The position numbers and the translations under genes are program-made. A stretch of DNA of 7,649 nt from Victivallales bacterium. GTDB lineage: Bacteria > Verrucomicrobiota > Lentisphaeria > Oligosphaerales > Oligosphaeraceae. This document shows positions 1-6,188 of this stretch, piece by piece. Numbering within the stretch: position 1 is the stretch's first letter; the number at the start of each line of letters is the position of its first letter. The DNA is taken from the NCBI GenBank assembly GCA_900771165.1, contig CAAGMX010000523.1, positions 1-7,649 of the forward strand, given 5' to 3'. Below the pieces are notes generated by a model. It did not search any database. It was not told where the DNA came from and saw nothing but the letters and a program-made list of their open reading frames with translations.

Positions 1-19
1 CACGACGCTCTTCCGATCT
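1..19 (+). other. Illumina adapter remnant (artefact)
   Basis: The first 19 bases, CACGACGCTCTTCCGATCT, match exactly the 3' end of the Illumina TruSeq read-1 adapter as I know it. Base 20 begins sequence that reads in frame as ArgC protein. This stretch is not genomic and marks a contig end where adapter trimming failed. It happens to be open in the argC frame, so an automatic gene caller could extend the protein into it. Confidence 0.95.
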
Positions 20-1006
20 GAAGAGCTTCTCCGTCTTCTTCTCCGTCATCCCGGAGTGGAGCTCACCGCCATCACCAGCCGGGAGAACGCCGGGAAGCGG
101 GTGGGGGATTTCTTCCCCCGCTACAGCGAGTGCGACCTGCGCTTTGTCGCCCCCGAAGTGGAGGAGATTGCCCGGATGGCGGAAGTGGTTTTCCTGGCCC
201 TGCCCAACGGTCTGGCCTCCCAGTATGCCGCTCCTTTGCTGGAGAAGGGCTGCAAGGTCATCGACCTGTCGGCGGACTTCCGCCTCCGGGATCCTGCCGT
301 CTACGAGAAATACTACAAGATGGCCCATCCCGCTCCCTGGCTGCTGCCCCAGGCGGTCTACGGGCTCCCGGAACTCTACCGGGAAGAACTGCGGTCGGCC
401 CGGCTTGTGGCCAATCCCGGCTGCTATGTCACCAGCATCCTTCTGCCCGTCACCGCACTGCTGCGGGCGAAGGTGGCCTCCCCCAAAGGCATCGTGGCCA
501 TGTCCATGTCCGGCGTCACCGGCGCCGGCCGGAAGGTTTCCCTGGACTACATCTTCCCGGAATGCAATGAGAGCCTGCGTCCCTACGGGGTCACCGGGCA
601 CCGTCATCTGCCGGAGATCGAGCAGGAGCTGGCGGTGGCGGCCCAGGTGCCCTCCGTCACCATGAATTTCCTGCCCCATCTGGTGCCGGTGAACCGGGGA
701 ATCCACTCCTCGGTGCTGCTGGATCCCCAGGAAGGGAAGACCCTGGAGGACGCCCGGGAGGCGTTGCAGCAGGCCTACGGGCAGGAGGCCTTTGTCCGGG
801 TGCTGGATCCCGGGAAACTGGCCGACACCAAGCACGTGACCCGCACCAATCTCTGCGAGATCGGATGCCTCTACGACAACCACACGGGCAAGCTGGTGGT
901 CTCCAGCGCCATTGACAACCTCACCAAGGGCGCCAGCGGCCAGGCCGTGCAGAACATGAACCTGATCTGCGGCTTCCCGGAAACCACGGGTCTCCTGGTT
1001 TCCTAA
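20..1006 (+). CDS. argC: N-acetyl-gamma-glutamyl-phosphate reductase, 5' partial
   Basis: ArgC catalyses the NADPH-dependent reduction of N-acetyl-glutamyl phosphate to the semialdehyde, the third step of arginine (ornithine) synthesis, in the cytoplasm. The active-site cysteine lies in the motif NPGCYVTSI (Cys codon 422-424). A conserved GHRHLPEIEQEL motif (about 596-631) supplies the catalytic-region histidine, and the end GASGQAVQNMNLICGFPETTGL-like block is the usual ArgC C-terminus, so the 3' end is intact (TAA 1004-1006). The GTG at 56 could look like a start, but the frame upstream from base 20 reads EELLRLLLRHPG, which is typical ArgC helix sequence. The gene is therefore cut by the contig edge, and roughly 12-17 residues including the N-terminal GxxGxxG nucleotide-binding loop are missing. 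About 328 residues are present of a usual 340-350. No other arginine gene is visible next to it. Confidence 0.95.
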   Translation, partial: EELLRLLLRHPGVELTAITSRENAGKRVGDFFPRYSECDLRFVAPEVEEIARMAEVVFLALPNGLASQYAAPLLEKGCKVIDLSADFRLRDPAVYEKYYKMAHPAPWLLPQAVYGLPELYREELRSARLVANPGCYVTSILLPVTALLRAKVASPKGIVAMSMSGVTGAGRKVSLDYIFPECNESLRPYGVTGHRHLPEIEQELAVAAQVPSVTMNFLPHLVPVNRGIHSSVLLDPQEGKTLEDAREALQQAYGQEAFVRVLDPGKLADTKHVTRTNLCEIGCLYDNHTGKLVVSSAIDNLTKGASGQAVQNMNLICGFPETTGLLVS

Positions 1007-1097
1007 GCTGCCCCTGCCTCCTCCTCCTCTCCTGGGGCGGAGGGGGAGAAAATTCGGCGGGGAAACCGGAGACCCTCCTGGGCGAAACGGAAGGACG

Positions 1098-1124
1098 CAG
1101 GGTAAATTATCCCTGTTTCTTTTT
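1098..1124 (+). terminator. probable intrinsic terminator after argC
   Basis: A CAGGG stem arm (1098-1102), the 8-base loop TAAATTAT and the matching arm CCCTG (1111-1115) are followed at once by TTTCTTTTT (1116-1124). The stem is only 5 bp, extendable by one G-T pair, which is short for a terminator, but the T-run in such GC-rich DNA and the place 92 bp after the argC stop support the call. The AT-rich loop could instead be part of a promoter for the next gene. Confidence 0.45.
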
Positions 1125-1196
1125 GGCTCCCCCCTCATCGGGCGGGAACCCTTTTCCTGCTGTCCCCGCCTCCCCTCCTCAACCCCTTCCCGAAAC

Positions 1197-2516
1197 ATGG
1201 AATCCCAACTGCTGGAGCAACTCTCCTCTTTCGACTCCTGGAAACGCGTCGCCGCCCTCCAGACCCTGGCCGCCTGCACCCAATTCCCGGAGGAGAGCGA
1301 CGCCATGAACATGCACGTCCACTCCTTCTACTCCTACAATGGGGAGGGGTGGTCTCCGGCCCGCATCGCCTATGAGATGCGGAAGATGGGCCTTTACGGA
1401 GCCGCCCTGTGCGACTTTGATGTCATCCAGGGGGTAAACGAGTTTTTGGCGGCGGGGGATTTTCTGGGGCTGCGCACTGCCGCCTCCTTTGAGAGCCGGG
1501 TCTTCTTCCCGGAATATGCGGACAAGGAGATCAACTCCCCCGGCGAACCCGGCGTCTTCTACTTCATGGGCAGCGGCTTTGTTAACGGCGACCAGGCGGC
1601 GGAGTTCCAGGAGCAGCTGGAGCAGGCCCACAAGCGGAACCGGGCCCTCATCGCCCGGATCAACGCCGCCCTGCCGGGATGCCAGCTCTCCTACGAAAAG
1701 GATGTGCTCCCCCTCACCCCGGACAACAACGCCACGGAACGCCATATCGTCCGGGCCTACTATGACCTGGCCATCCGGGAACACGGCCCCCAGGCCCCCG
1801 CATTCTGGGCCAGGGCCTTCGGCGACGACGCCGCCCAGCTGGAAGCCAAGTCCCTCAACGCCATGAATGAATACCTCCGGGGCAAACTCATGAAGAAAGG
1901 CGGACTGGGATACCAGCAGCCGGACGAAACCACCTTCCCCCCCATCGACGAGGTGATCCAGCGCATCCGCCGCTGCCGCGCCCTCCCCTGCTCCGCCTGG
2001 CTGGACGGATCCCTGCCCGGAGAGGCCAATCCCCGGGAGCAGCTGGAATGCCTCATGGCCAAGGGCCTGGAGATGGTCAACATCATCCCCGACCGCAACT
2101 GGAACTTCAAGGATCCCGCCAAACAGGAGGTCCGGGTCCGCGCCCTCTACGAATACATCGACACCGCCAATGCCCTGGGCCTCCCCATCATCGCCGGAAC
2201 GGAATGCAACAAGCCCGGACAGCGCAAGGTGGATGACTTCGCCGATGAACATCTCCGCCCCGCCATGAAGGACTTCCTCAAGGGCGCCAATGTCCTCTTC
2301 GGGCATACCCTCCTTCTGCGCTATGCCAACTACGCCTACAGCGACCAGAGGGCTAAGGAGGAATTCCCGGAACGGGCCCGGCGCAACGACTTCTTCGCCT
2401 CCGTGGGCGCCCTCCCCGTGCCGCCCGCCGCCCTGCGCCAGACCTTCGCCGAGGAAAGCGATCCGGAAAAGAATCTGGACCGCATCCGGGATGCGGCAAA
2501 GGCAGGACGCTGGTAG
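1197..2516 (+). CDS. PHP-domain protein (putative metal-dependent phosphoesterase)
   Basis: The 439-residue protein has a PHP (polymerase and histidinol phosphatase) fold signature; such domains bind up to three metals and usually hydrolyse phosphoesters. Motif I is NMHVHSFYSYNG (His40 and His42). Motif II, normally [TD]H-D, is CDFDVIQGVNEF (72-83), with Phe74 where histidine is expected. Glu99 (FESRVFFPE) may be the third-motif ligand, and GTECN (334-338) and G-His370 are later candidate ligands. The substrate is unknown. A downstream ATG at 1305 has a good GGAGGAG site (1289-1295) and would place motif I at residues 2-6. I kept 1197 because, as I recall, related PHP proteins carry a similar lead-in with a WKRVAALQTLAA-like helix. 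No Shine-Dalgarno site precedes 1197. It stands alone, 190 bp after argC. PHP membership is firm; exact activity is not. Confidence 0.8.
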   Translation: MESQLLEQLSSFDSWKRVAALQTLAACTQFPEESDAMNMHVHSFYSYNGEGWSPARIAYEMRKMGLYGAALCDFDVIQGVNEFLAAGDFLGLRTAASFESRVFFPEYADKEINSPGEPGVFYFMGSGFVNGDQAAEFQEQLEQAHKRNRALIARINAALPGCQLSYEKDVLPLTPDNNATERHIVRAYYDLAIREHGPQAPAFWARAFGDDAAQLEAKSLNAMNEYLRGKLMKKGGLGYQQPDETTFPPIDEVIQRIRRCRALPCSAWLDGSLPGEANPREQLECLMAKGLEMVNIIPDRNWNFKDPAKQEVRVRALYEYIDTANALGLPIIAGTECNKPGQRKVDDFADEHLRPAMKDFLKGANVLFGHTLLLRYANYAYSDQRAKEEFPERARRNDFFASVGALPVPPAALRQTFAEESDPEKNLDRIRDAAKAGRW

Positions 2517-2530
2517 CCCGCACCATCCCC

Positions 2531-2559
2531 CTCCCCTGGCGCCCGCGCCCCCAGGGGAG
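2531..2559. repeat. 9-bp perfect inverted repeat, possible terminator
   Basis: CTCCCCTGG (2531-2539) and CCAGGGGAG (2551-2559) can pair perfectly around an 11-base loop, 14 bp after the PHP gene stop. No T-run follows on either strand, so it is not a classical intrinsic terminator. It may end transcription with help, or protect the 3' end of the PHP mRNA. It lies just upstream of the secG promoter candidate. Confidence 0.5.
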
Positions 2560-2567
2560 CCCCCCCC

Positions 2568-2595
2568 TTGAAAAAAGGGGAAAGTGCCTTATATT
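2568..2595 (+). promoter_or_regulatory. sigma-70-type promoter for secG
   Basis: A -35 box TTGAAA (2568-2573) and a -10 box TATATT (2590-2595) are separated by 16 bp; each matches the housekeeping consensus (TTGACA, TATAAT) at five of six positions. It is the best promoter match seen by eye in this GC-rich window. It sits about 127 bp upstream of the secG ATG, leaving a 5' leader of roughly 120 bases. Confidence 0.55.
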
Positions 2596-2722
2596 CTTGC
2601 CCTTTCCGTCTCTGGCCAGCACCTCGCTCTCCCCAGGACGGCCCAAGGTGCCCTCCCAAAAACGGCACACCCCTGCGAATTTTCTGTAACTCTTTCCATA
2701 CCAAGGACTTATCATAGTCACC

Positions 2723-3118
2723 ATGGCTACTCTCTCCGTTATCCTCACCATCCTCTCCGTCCTGACGGCGATTCTCCTCACCCTCCTGGTGCTGATCCAA
2801 AATCCCAAAGGCAACGGCGGCATCGGGGCCATTGGCGGCGGAGTCTCGGAAGCCATGTTTGGCGCCTCCGCCCCCAGCGCCCTGGTGAAGGGCACGGTGA
2901 TCCTGGCCATCATCTTCCTGTTGTCCACCCTCTTCAATGTGGCCATCCAGGGCAAGATCAGCCGTCAGAAGTCCGTGGGCGAGGCCATTGTGGTGGAGAG
3001 CACCCAGCCCGCCCCTGTGGCCACGGAGGCGGTGGAATCTGTCCCCGCTCCCGCCGAGCCTGCCGCTCCCGCCGAGCCTGCCGCTCCCGCCGAGCCTGCC
3101 GCTCCGGTGAATCCGTAG
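2723..3118 (+). CDS. secG: preprotein translocase subunit SecG
   Basis: SecG is the small, two-span inner-membrane subunit that assists the SecYE channel in protein export. The 131-residue product has a first hydrophobic span at about 4-24, then the conserved cytoplasmic loop (LIQNPKGNGGIGAIGGG, with SEAMFGASAP after it), then a second span at about 57-74. This order and the QNPKG...GG...FG pattern are diagnostic. The tail after residue 80 is Pro/Ala/Glu-rich and ends with three exact copies of APAEPA (residues 109-126) before APVNP; such low-complexity tails are seen on SecG in several phyla. The ATG is preceded by AAGGA (2703-2707), 15 bases away, longer than ideal. The gene has its own candidate promoter upstream and a hairpin downstream, and appears to be transcribed alone. 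Confidence 0.93.
   Translation: MATLSVILTILSVLTAILLTLLVLIQNPKGNGGIGAIGGGVSEAMFGASAPSALVKGTVILAIIFLLSTLFNVAIQGKISRQKSVGEAIVVESTQPAPVATEAVESVPAPAEPAAPAEPAAPAEPAAPVNP
3047..3105 (+). repeat. 18-bp in-frame tandem repeat, 3 perfect copies
   Basis: The unit GCTCCCGCCGAGCCTGCC occurs at 3047-3064, 3065-3082 and 3083-3100 without a mismatch, followed by a 5-base start of a fourth copy. The unit is in the secG frame and encodes APAEPA. Identical codons throughout point to recent duplication or slippage rather than selection on the peptide alone. Confidence 0.97.
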
Positions 3119-3308
3119 TTTTTGCCGAGGGAAGCCGATTTTTCTTCGAGGCATTTCCCCGCGGGGGGCATAGGAGCCGGCCACCGGAAGGTGGAAGGTT
3201 GTGTTGTGGCCCCCTTGGCCAACGTCTTTCAAGCCGTGGATGCCCCCGTCGCCTCCACGGCTTCTTGCTATCCAGAGGCTGCCCCTCTTTTCCCATTTCC
3301 CTTGTTCC
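3119..3308 (+). other. structured intergenic leader between secG and EF-G gene
   Basis: This 190-bp gap has no convincing gene but several pairings: TGCC/GGCA with GAAG/CTTC (3123-3153), the palindrome CCCCGCGGGG (3157-3166), CCACC-GGAA-GGTGG (3181-3194), the 10-bp stem at 3231-3263 and a weak AGAGG/CCTCT (3274-3288) followed by TTT. No promoter of convincing quality was found. It may hold the secG 3' end and the 5' leader of the next gene. Confidence 0.4.
3231..3263 (+). terminator. strong hairpin, possible secG terminator
   Basis: AAGCCGTGGA (3231-3240) pairs perfectly with TCCACGGCTT (3254-3263) around a 13-base loop. Only CTTGCT follows, so the T-run is poor. Its position, 112 bp after secG and 46 bp before the EF-G start, suits either a terminator or a leader element of the downstream gene. 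Confidence 0.45.
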
Positions 3309-5345
3309 ATGAGCAGCGACCTATCGAAGATCCGGAATCTGGGCATCATCGCCCACATTGACGCAGGCAAGACCAGCACCACCGAAGGGCTTCTCTTCTT
3401 CTCCGGACTGACCCATCGCTACGGCAATATCGACGAAGGCACCACGGTGATGGACTTCCTGCCGGACGAGCGCGCCCGGGGCATCACCATCATGGCCGCC
3501 GCTGCCGTCATCCCCTGGGGTGACTACGAATATCACCTCATCGACACTCCCGGACACATCGACTTCACGGCGGAGGTGGAGCGTTCTCTGCGGGCCATTG
3601 ACGGCGCCGTGGTGATCTTCAGCGCCGTGGAGGGGGTGGAAGCCCAGTCGGAGAAGGTCTGGCACCAGGCGGATGGCTATGGGGTGCCCAAGATTGCCTT
3701 TGTGAACAAGATGGACCGGATCGGGGCCTCCTTCTCCCGCACCTGCCAGAACATCGACGAGAAATTCGGTGGCGTGGCCCTGGCCATGCAGTATCCCGAC
3801 GGGGAGGAAAGCGAGTTCCGGGGCATGGTGGATCTCCTGACCATGGAATATCTCCAGTTCCAGGGGGAGAGACGGGAAACCGTGGCCCGGATGGCCGTCC
3901 CCGAGAATTTGCAGGAGGAGGCCGCCGCCGCCCGGGAAGCCCTGATTGAGCGGGTGGCCGACCACTCCGACGAAGTGGCCTCCCTCTTCCTGGAAGGGGA
4001 GGAGGTGCCCCTGGATCTGCTGAAGCGGGAGATCCGCCGTCTGACCCTGGCGCGCCAGCTGGTCCCCGTCTTCCTGGGCAGTGCCAAGCGGGAGCTGGGC
4101 ATCCAGCCCCTGGCGGACGCCATCGGCGCCTACCTGCCCTCCCCCCAGGACATCGCCGAATATCCGGGCACGGACCGCCGGACCGGGAAGGAGTGCGTGG
4201 TCCATGCGGACCCCAAGGAAGCCTTCTCCGGCTTCATCTTCAAGATCAACGCCTCCAACACGGCGGATCTCTTCTTCCTCCGCATCTACTCCGGCTCCCT
4301 CCATCCCAACGACCAGCTGATCAACGCCAGAACCGGCGAAAAGGTCCGGGCCAAACAGCTCTACCGCATCTACGCCAAGGCCACCGAACAGATCCAGGAG
4401 GCCGGCCCCGGAGACATCGTGGGCCTGACCGGCCTGAAGGACTGCGGCATCGGCGATACTCTCTGCGCCCCCCAGCGGGTCCTCTCCTTCGGCGGAATCC
4501 TCTTCCCGGAACCCGTCATCTCCATGGTGGTGGAACCCAAATTCTCCAAGGACAAGGATAAGCTGGACGACGCCCTGAAGCTGCTGTGCCGGGAGGATCA
4601 GACCCTCCGGCGCTCCACCGCCGAGGAGACGGGCCAGCGGGTGGTTTCCGGCATGGGAGAACTCCATCTGGAAGTGAGCCTGAAACGGGTCTCCACCGAC
4701 TTCGGCGTGGACATCCGCACCGGCGAACCCCGGGTGGCCTACCGGGAGACGATCCTGCAGCCCACCACGGTCCACACGGTCTTCAACAAGACCATCGGGG
4801 ATGCGGTCTTCTATGCGGAGGTCACCATCGACTTTGCCCCGGGAGACCGGAACGGGGAACCCTTCGAGATCCGGGACAAGACCCGGGGCAATATTCCCCG
4901 GGCCCTGCTGGAGGCCGCCACCCAGGCCCTCCAGGACGGTCTGCGCACCGGCGGACTCCAGGGCTATCCCATGATTTTCGTGGAGGCCGACCTGAAGGAG
5001 CTGGTCTTCTCCCAGGAAACCACCACCCCCGGAGCGGTGGCCGGCGCCGTCAACGAAGCCATCACCCAGGGACTGCAGCAGGCAGGCACCGTGATTCTGG
5101 AACCGCTGATGAAGCTGGAAGTGCTGGCCCCCGAGGAAACGGTGGGAGAAATCTCCATGTATCTCCAGCCCCGACGGGCCATCATCAGCGACATGCTCCA
5201 GGTGGGCACCATGCGGAAGATCATCTGCCATGTCCCTCTGGCCGAAATGTTCGGCTTCGGAAAGGCACTGCCCCGGCTCTCCGGGGGACGGGGCTCTTTC
5301 TCCCTGGAACCCTCCGGCTACCAGGAAAAGCCCGACGCCTCCTAG
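3309..5345 (+). CDS. fusA: translation elongation factor G-like GTPase, EF-G2-type
   Basis: A 678-residue ribosomal GTPase, slightly shorter than EF-G's usual ~700. GTPase motifs: G1 AHIDAGKT (15-22), switch-I end RGIT (57-60), G3 DTPGH (79-83, catalytic His83), G4 NKMD (133-136), G5 GSA (257-259). Domain II spans about 300-390, domain III includes SGMGELHLEV (447-456), domain IV about 479-600, and domain V ends in GRGSFSLEPSGY. Switch I reads TVMDFLPDERARGIT rather than the common ATMDWMEQEQERGIT. The domain IV tip, normally HDVDSSELAF, reads LKELVFSQETTTPGA, nearer to the GFM2/EF-G2 branch that works in ribosome recycling. Whether this copy translocates, recycles or does both cannot be settled here. 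The start is ATG 3309; an in-frame ATG at 3201 would add 36 unrelated residues. No Shine-Dalgarno site is visible. tRNA-Val follows 19 bp after the stop. Confidence 0.9.
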   Translation: MSSDLSKIRNLGIIAHIDAGKTSTTEGLLFFSGLTHRYGNIDEGTTVMDFLPDERARGITIMAAAAVIPWGDYEYHLIDTPGHIDFTAEVERSLRAIDGAVVIFSAVEGVEAQSEKVWHQADGYGVPKIAFVNKMDRIGASFSRTCQNIDEKFGGVALAMQYPDGEESEFRGMVDLLTMEYLQFQGERRETVARMAVPENLQEEAAAAREALIERVADHSDEVASLFLEGEEVPLDLLKREIRRLTLARQLVPVFLGSAKRELGIQPLADAIGAYLPSPQDIAEYPGTDRRTGKECVVHADPKEAFSGFIFKINASNTADLFFLRIYSGSLHPNDQLINARTGEKVRAKQLYRIYAKATEQIQEAGPGDIVGLTGLKDCGIGDTLCAPQRVLSFGGILFPEPVISMVVEPKFSKDKDKLDDALKLLCREDQTLRRSTAEETGQRVVSGMGELHLEVSLKRVSTDFGVDIRTGEPRVAYRETILQPTTVHTVFNKTIGDAVFYAEVTIDFAPGDRNGEPFEIRDKTRGNIPRALLEAATQALQDGLRTGGLQGYPMIFVEADLKELVFSQETTTPGAVAGAVNEAITQGLQQAGTVILEPLMKLEVLAPEETVGEISMYLQPRRAIISDMLQVGTMRKIICHVPLAEMFGFGKALPRLSGGRGSFSLEPSGYQEKPDAS

Positions 5346-5364
5346 CCCCATCCCCTCCCTTTTC

Positions 5365-5441
5365 GGGCGATTAGCTCAGTTGGTTAGAGCGCAACGCTTA
5401 CACCGTTGATGTCGAGGGTTCGAGTCCCCCATCGCCCACCA
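5365..5441 (+). tRNA. tRNA-Val (anticodon TAC), CCA encoded
   Basis: The full cloverleaf folds: acceptor GGGCGAT/ATCGCCC (5365-5371, 5431-5437), D arm GCTC/GAGC (5374-5377, 5387-5390), anticodon stem CAACG/CGTTG (5392-5396, 5404-5408) with loop CTTACAC giving anticodon TAC at 5399-5401, and T arm GAGGG-TTCGAGT-CCCCC. The discriminator is A5438 and CCA is encoded at 5439-5441. The T stem has one A-C mismatch at its second pair. The gene may be read through from the EF-G gene, as only 19 bp separate them and no promoter fits in that gap. Confidence 0.96.
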
Positions 5442-5496
5442 ATCCCCCACCGTCATTTCCCGTCTGTTGCCAGGGAAGGGCTCCCTATTTCCCGGC

Positions 5497-5535
5497 GGGG
5501 CGATGATCTCCGGCTTTTCCCGGGGCATCGTCCCC
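5497..5535 (+). terminator. hairpin downstream of tRNA-Val, possible terminator
   Basis: GGGGCGATG (5497-5505) pairs with CATCG-T-CCCC (5526-5535) with a single bulged T; an inner CCGG/CCGG (5510-5513, 5520-5523) closes the top. A pyrimidine tract with CTTTTTCCCTTT follows after about ten bases. The stem is strong but the T-run is not adjacent, so termination of the tRNA transcript is plausible rather than shown. Confidence 0.4.
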
Positions 5536-5575
5536 TCCCCCATGCCTTTTTCCCTTTGGGCGCAACTTCTTCCGG

Positions 5576-5604
5576 TTGTACCAGGGCAATAATTCCTCTA
5601 TTCT
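5576..5604 (+). promoter_or_regulatory. weak candidate promoter for the sigma-factor operon
   Basis: TTGTAC (5576-5581) and TATTCT (5599-5604) are spaced by 17 bp and end 15 bp before the sigma-factor ATG. They match the housekeeping consensus at only three and four of six positions. I found no well-spaced ECF-type promoter (GGAAC-like -35 with a TC-rich -10) that would indicate self-activation. Confidence 0.25.
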
Positions 5605-5618
5605 GACGTTTCCCGGCA

Positions 5619-6188
5619 ATGACATCCCCGAGCGTCCTATCCGAAACAGGTCCGTCCCCCGCGGACGAGACCCTGATCCAGCAATGTCTGGAGGGTTCGG
5701 ATGGGGCCTTCGACCAGCTTTACCAGCGATATCGGCTCCCCCTCTTCGGATATCTCCATAAACTCCTGCCCGGCAGAAGCGACCTCTCCGAAGACCTCTT
5801 CCAGCAGACCTGGATCCGCGCCCTGCGCTCCCTGACCCGCTACCAACATCAGGAAAAGTTCCTGGCCTGGCTCTGCCGTATCGCCCATAATCTGGCCATG
5901 GACCACTTCCGCTCCCAAAACGAGGCCATGACCGGAGAACTCCCCCCCTCTCTGGCCTCCTCCCTCCCTCTCCCCGACGCGGAACTCTCCCGAAAGGAAT
6001 TGAGCCGGGAGCTGGAACACGCCATCGCACGCCTCCCTCCGGAACAGCAGGACGTCATCCGTCTGCGGGAAGAAGGCATGGCCTTCAAGGACATCGCCCG
6101 CCTGCGACACATCAGCATCAACACCGCCTTGGGCAGAATGCGCTACGCCGTACTCAACCTGAGGAAATTTCTCTCTTCCTACCTATGA
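5619..6188 (+). CDS. ECF-family RNA polymerase sigma factor
   Basis: This 189-residue sigma-70-family protein directs RNA polymerase to a small regulon. Region 2 (about 24-99) has the core-binding and -10 reading helices: FDQLYQRYRLPLFGYL, the DLSEDLFQQTWIRALR segment and FLAWLCRIAHNLAMDHFR. A short acidic/Pro linker (100-124) replaces regions 3 and 1. Region 4 (about 125-185) contains LPPEQQDVIRLRE and the helix-turn-helix AFKDIARLRHISINTALGRMRYA, whose SINTALGRMRYA recognition helix is common in ECF factors. The length is normal for the family. Its stop overlaps the start of the anti-sigma gene by ATGA (6185-6188), so the two are translationally coupled. The ATG at 5619 has no clear Shine-Dalgarno site. 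The ECF subgroup and target promoters cannot be named from sequence alone. Confidence 0.93.
   Translation: MTSPSVLSETGPSPADETLIQQCLEGSDGAFDQLYQRYRLPLFGYLHKLLPGRSDLSEDLFQQTWIRALRSLTRYQHQEKFLAWLCRIAHNLAMDHFRSQNEAMTGELPPSLASSLPLPDAELSRKELSRELEHAIARLPPEQQDVIRLREEGMAFKDIARLRHISINTALGRMRYAVLNLRKFLSSYL

Noticed and set aside
1010..1060. Purine/pyrimidine pairing CCTCC.../GGAGGGGG after argC as a terminator
   Set aside because: The arms pair only imperfectly and no T-run follows; the hairpin at 1098-1124 is the better candidate.
1179..2306. 375-residue open frame on the minus strand across the PHP gene
   Set aside because: Low-complexity Gly/Val/Leu composition, no motif, and full overlap with a protein that carries clear PHP motifs.
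2480..2496. Perfect palindrome CCGCATCC-G-GGATGCGG at the end of the PHP gene
   Set aside because: It lies inside coding sequence (Arg-Ile-Arg-Asp-Ala) and no second copy was noticed; most likely chance from GC-rich codons.
3047..3105. CRISPR-like array
   Set aside because: The copies are directly adjacent with no spacers and lie in frame in secG.
3170..3220. SRP RNA-like CCGGAAGG motif
   Set aside because: The GGAA loop is there, but the GCAGC segment and the asymmetric loop needed for the SRP domain IV are absent.
3201..3308. Upstream in-frame ATG for the EF-G gene
   Set aside because: It would add 36 Pro-rich residues unlike any EF-G N-terminus and would translate through the 10-bp hairpin; MSSDLSKIRNLGIIAHID is the normal beginning.
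3321..5351. 676-residue open frame on the minus strand across the EF-G gene
   Set aside because: Its sequence is Gly/Leu/Asp/His-rich without any domain and mirrors GC-rich codons of the opposite strand; the + strand gene has all GTPase motifs.
5562..5606. ECF-type promoter GCAACTT with TCTGA before the sigma gene
   Set aside because: The spacing of 33 bp is about twice what such promoters allow.
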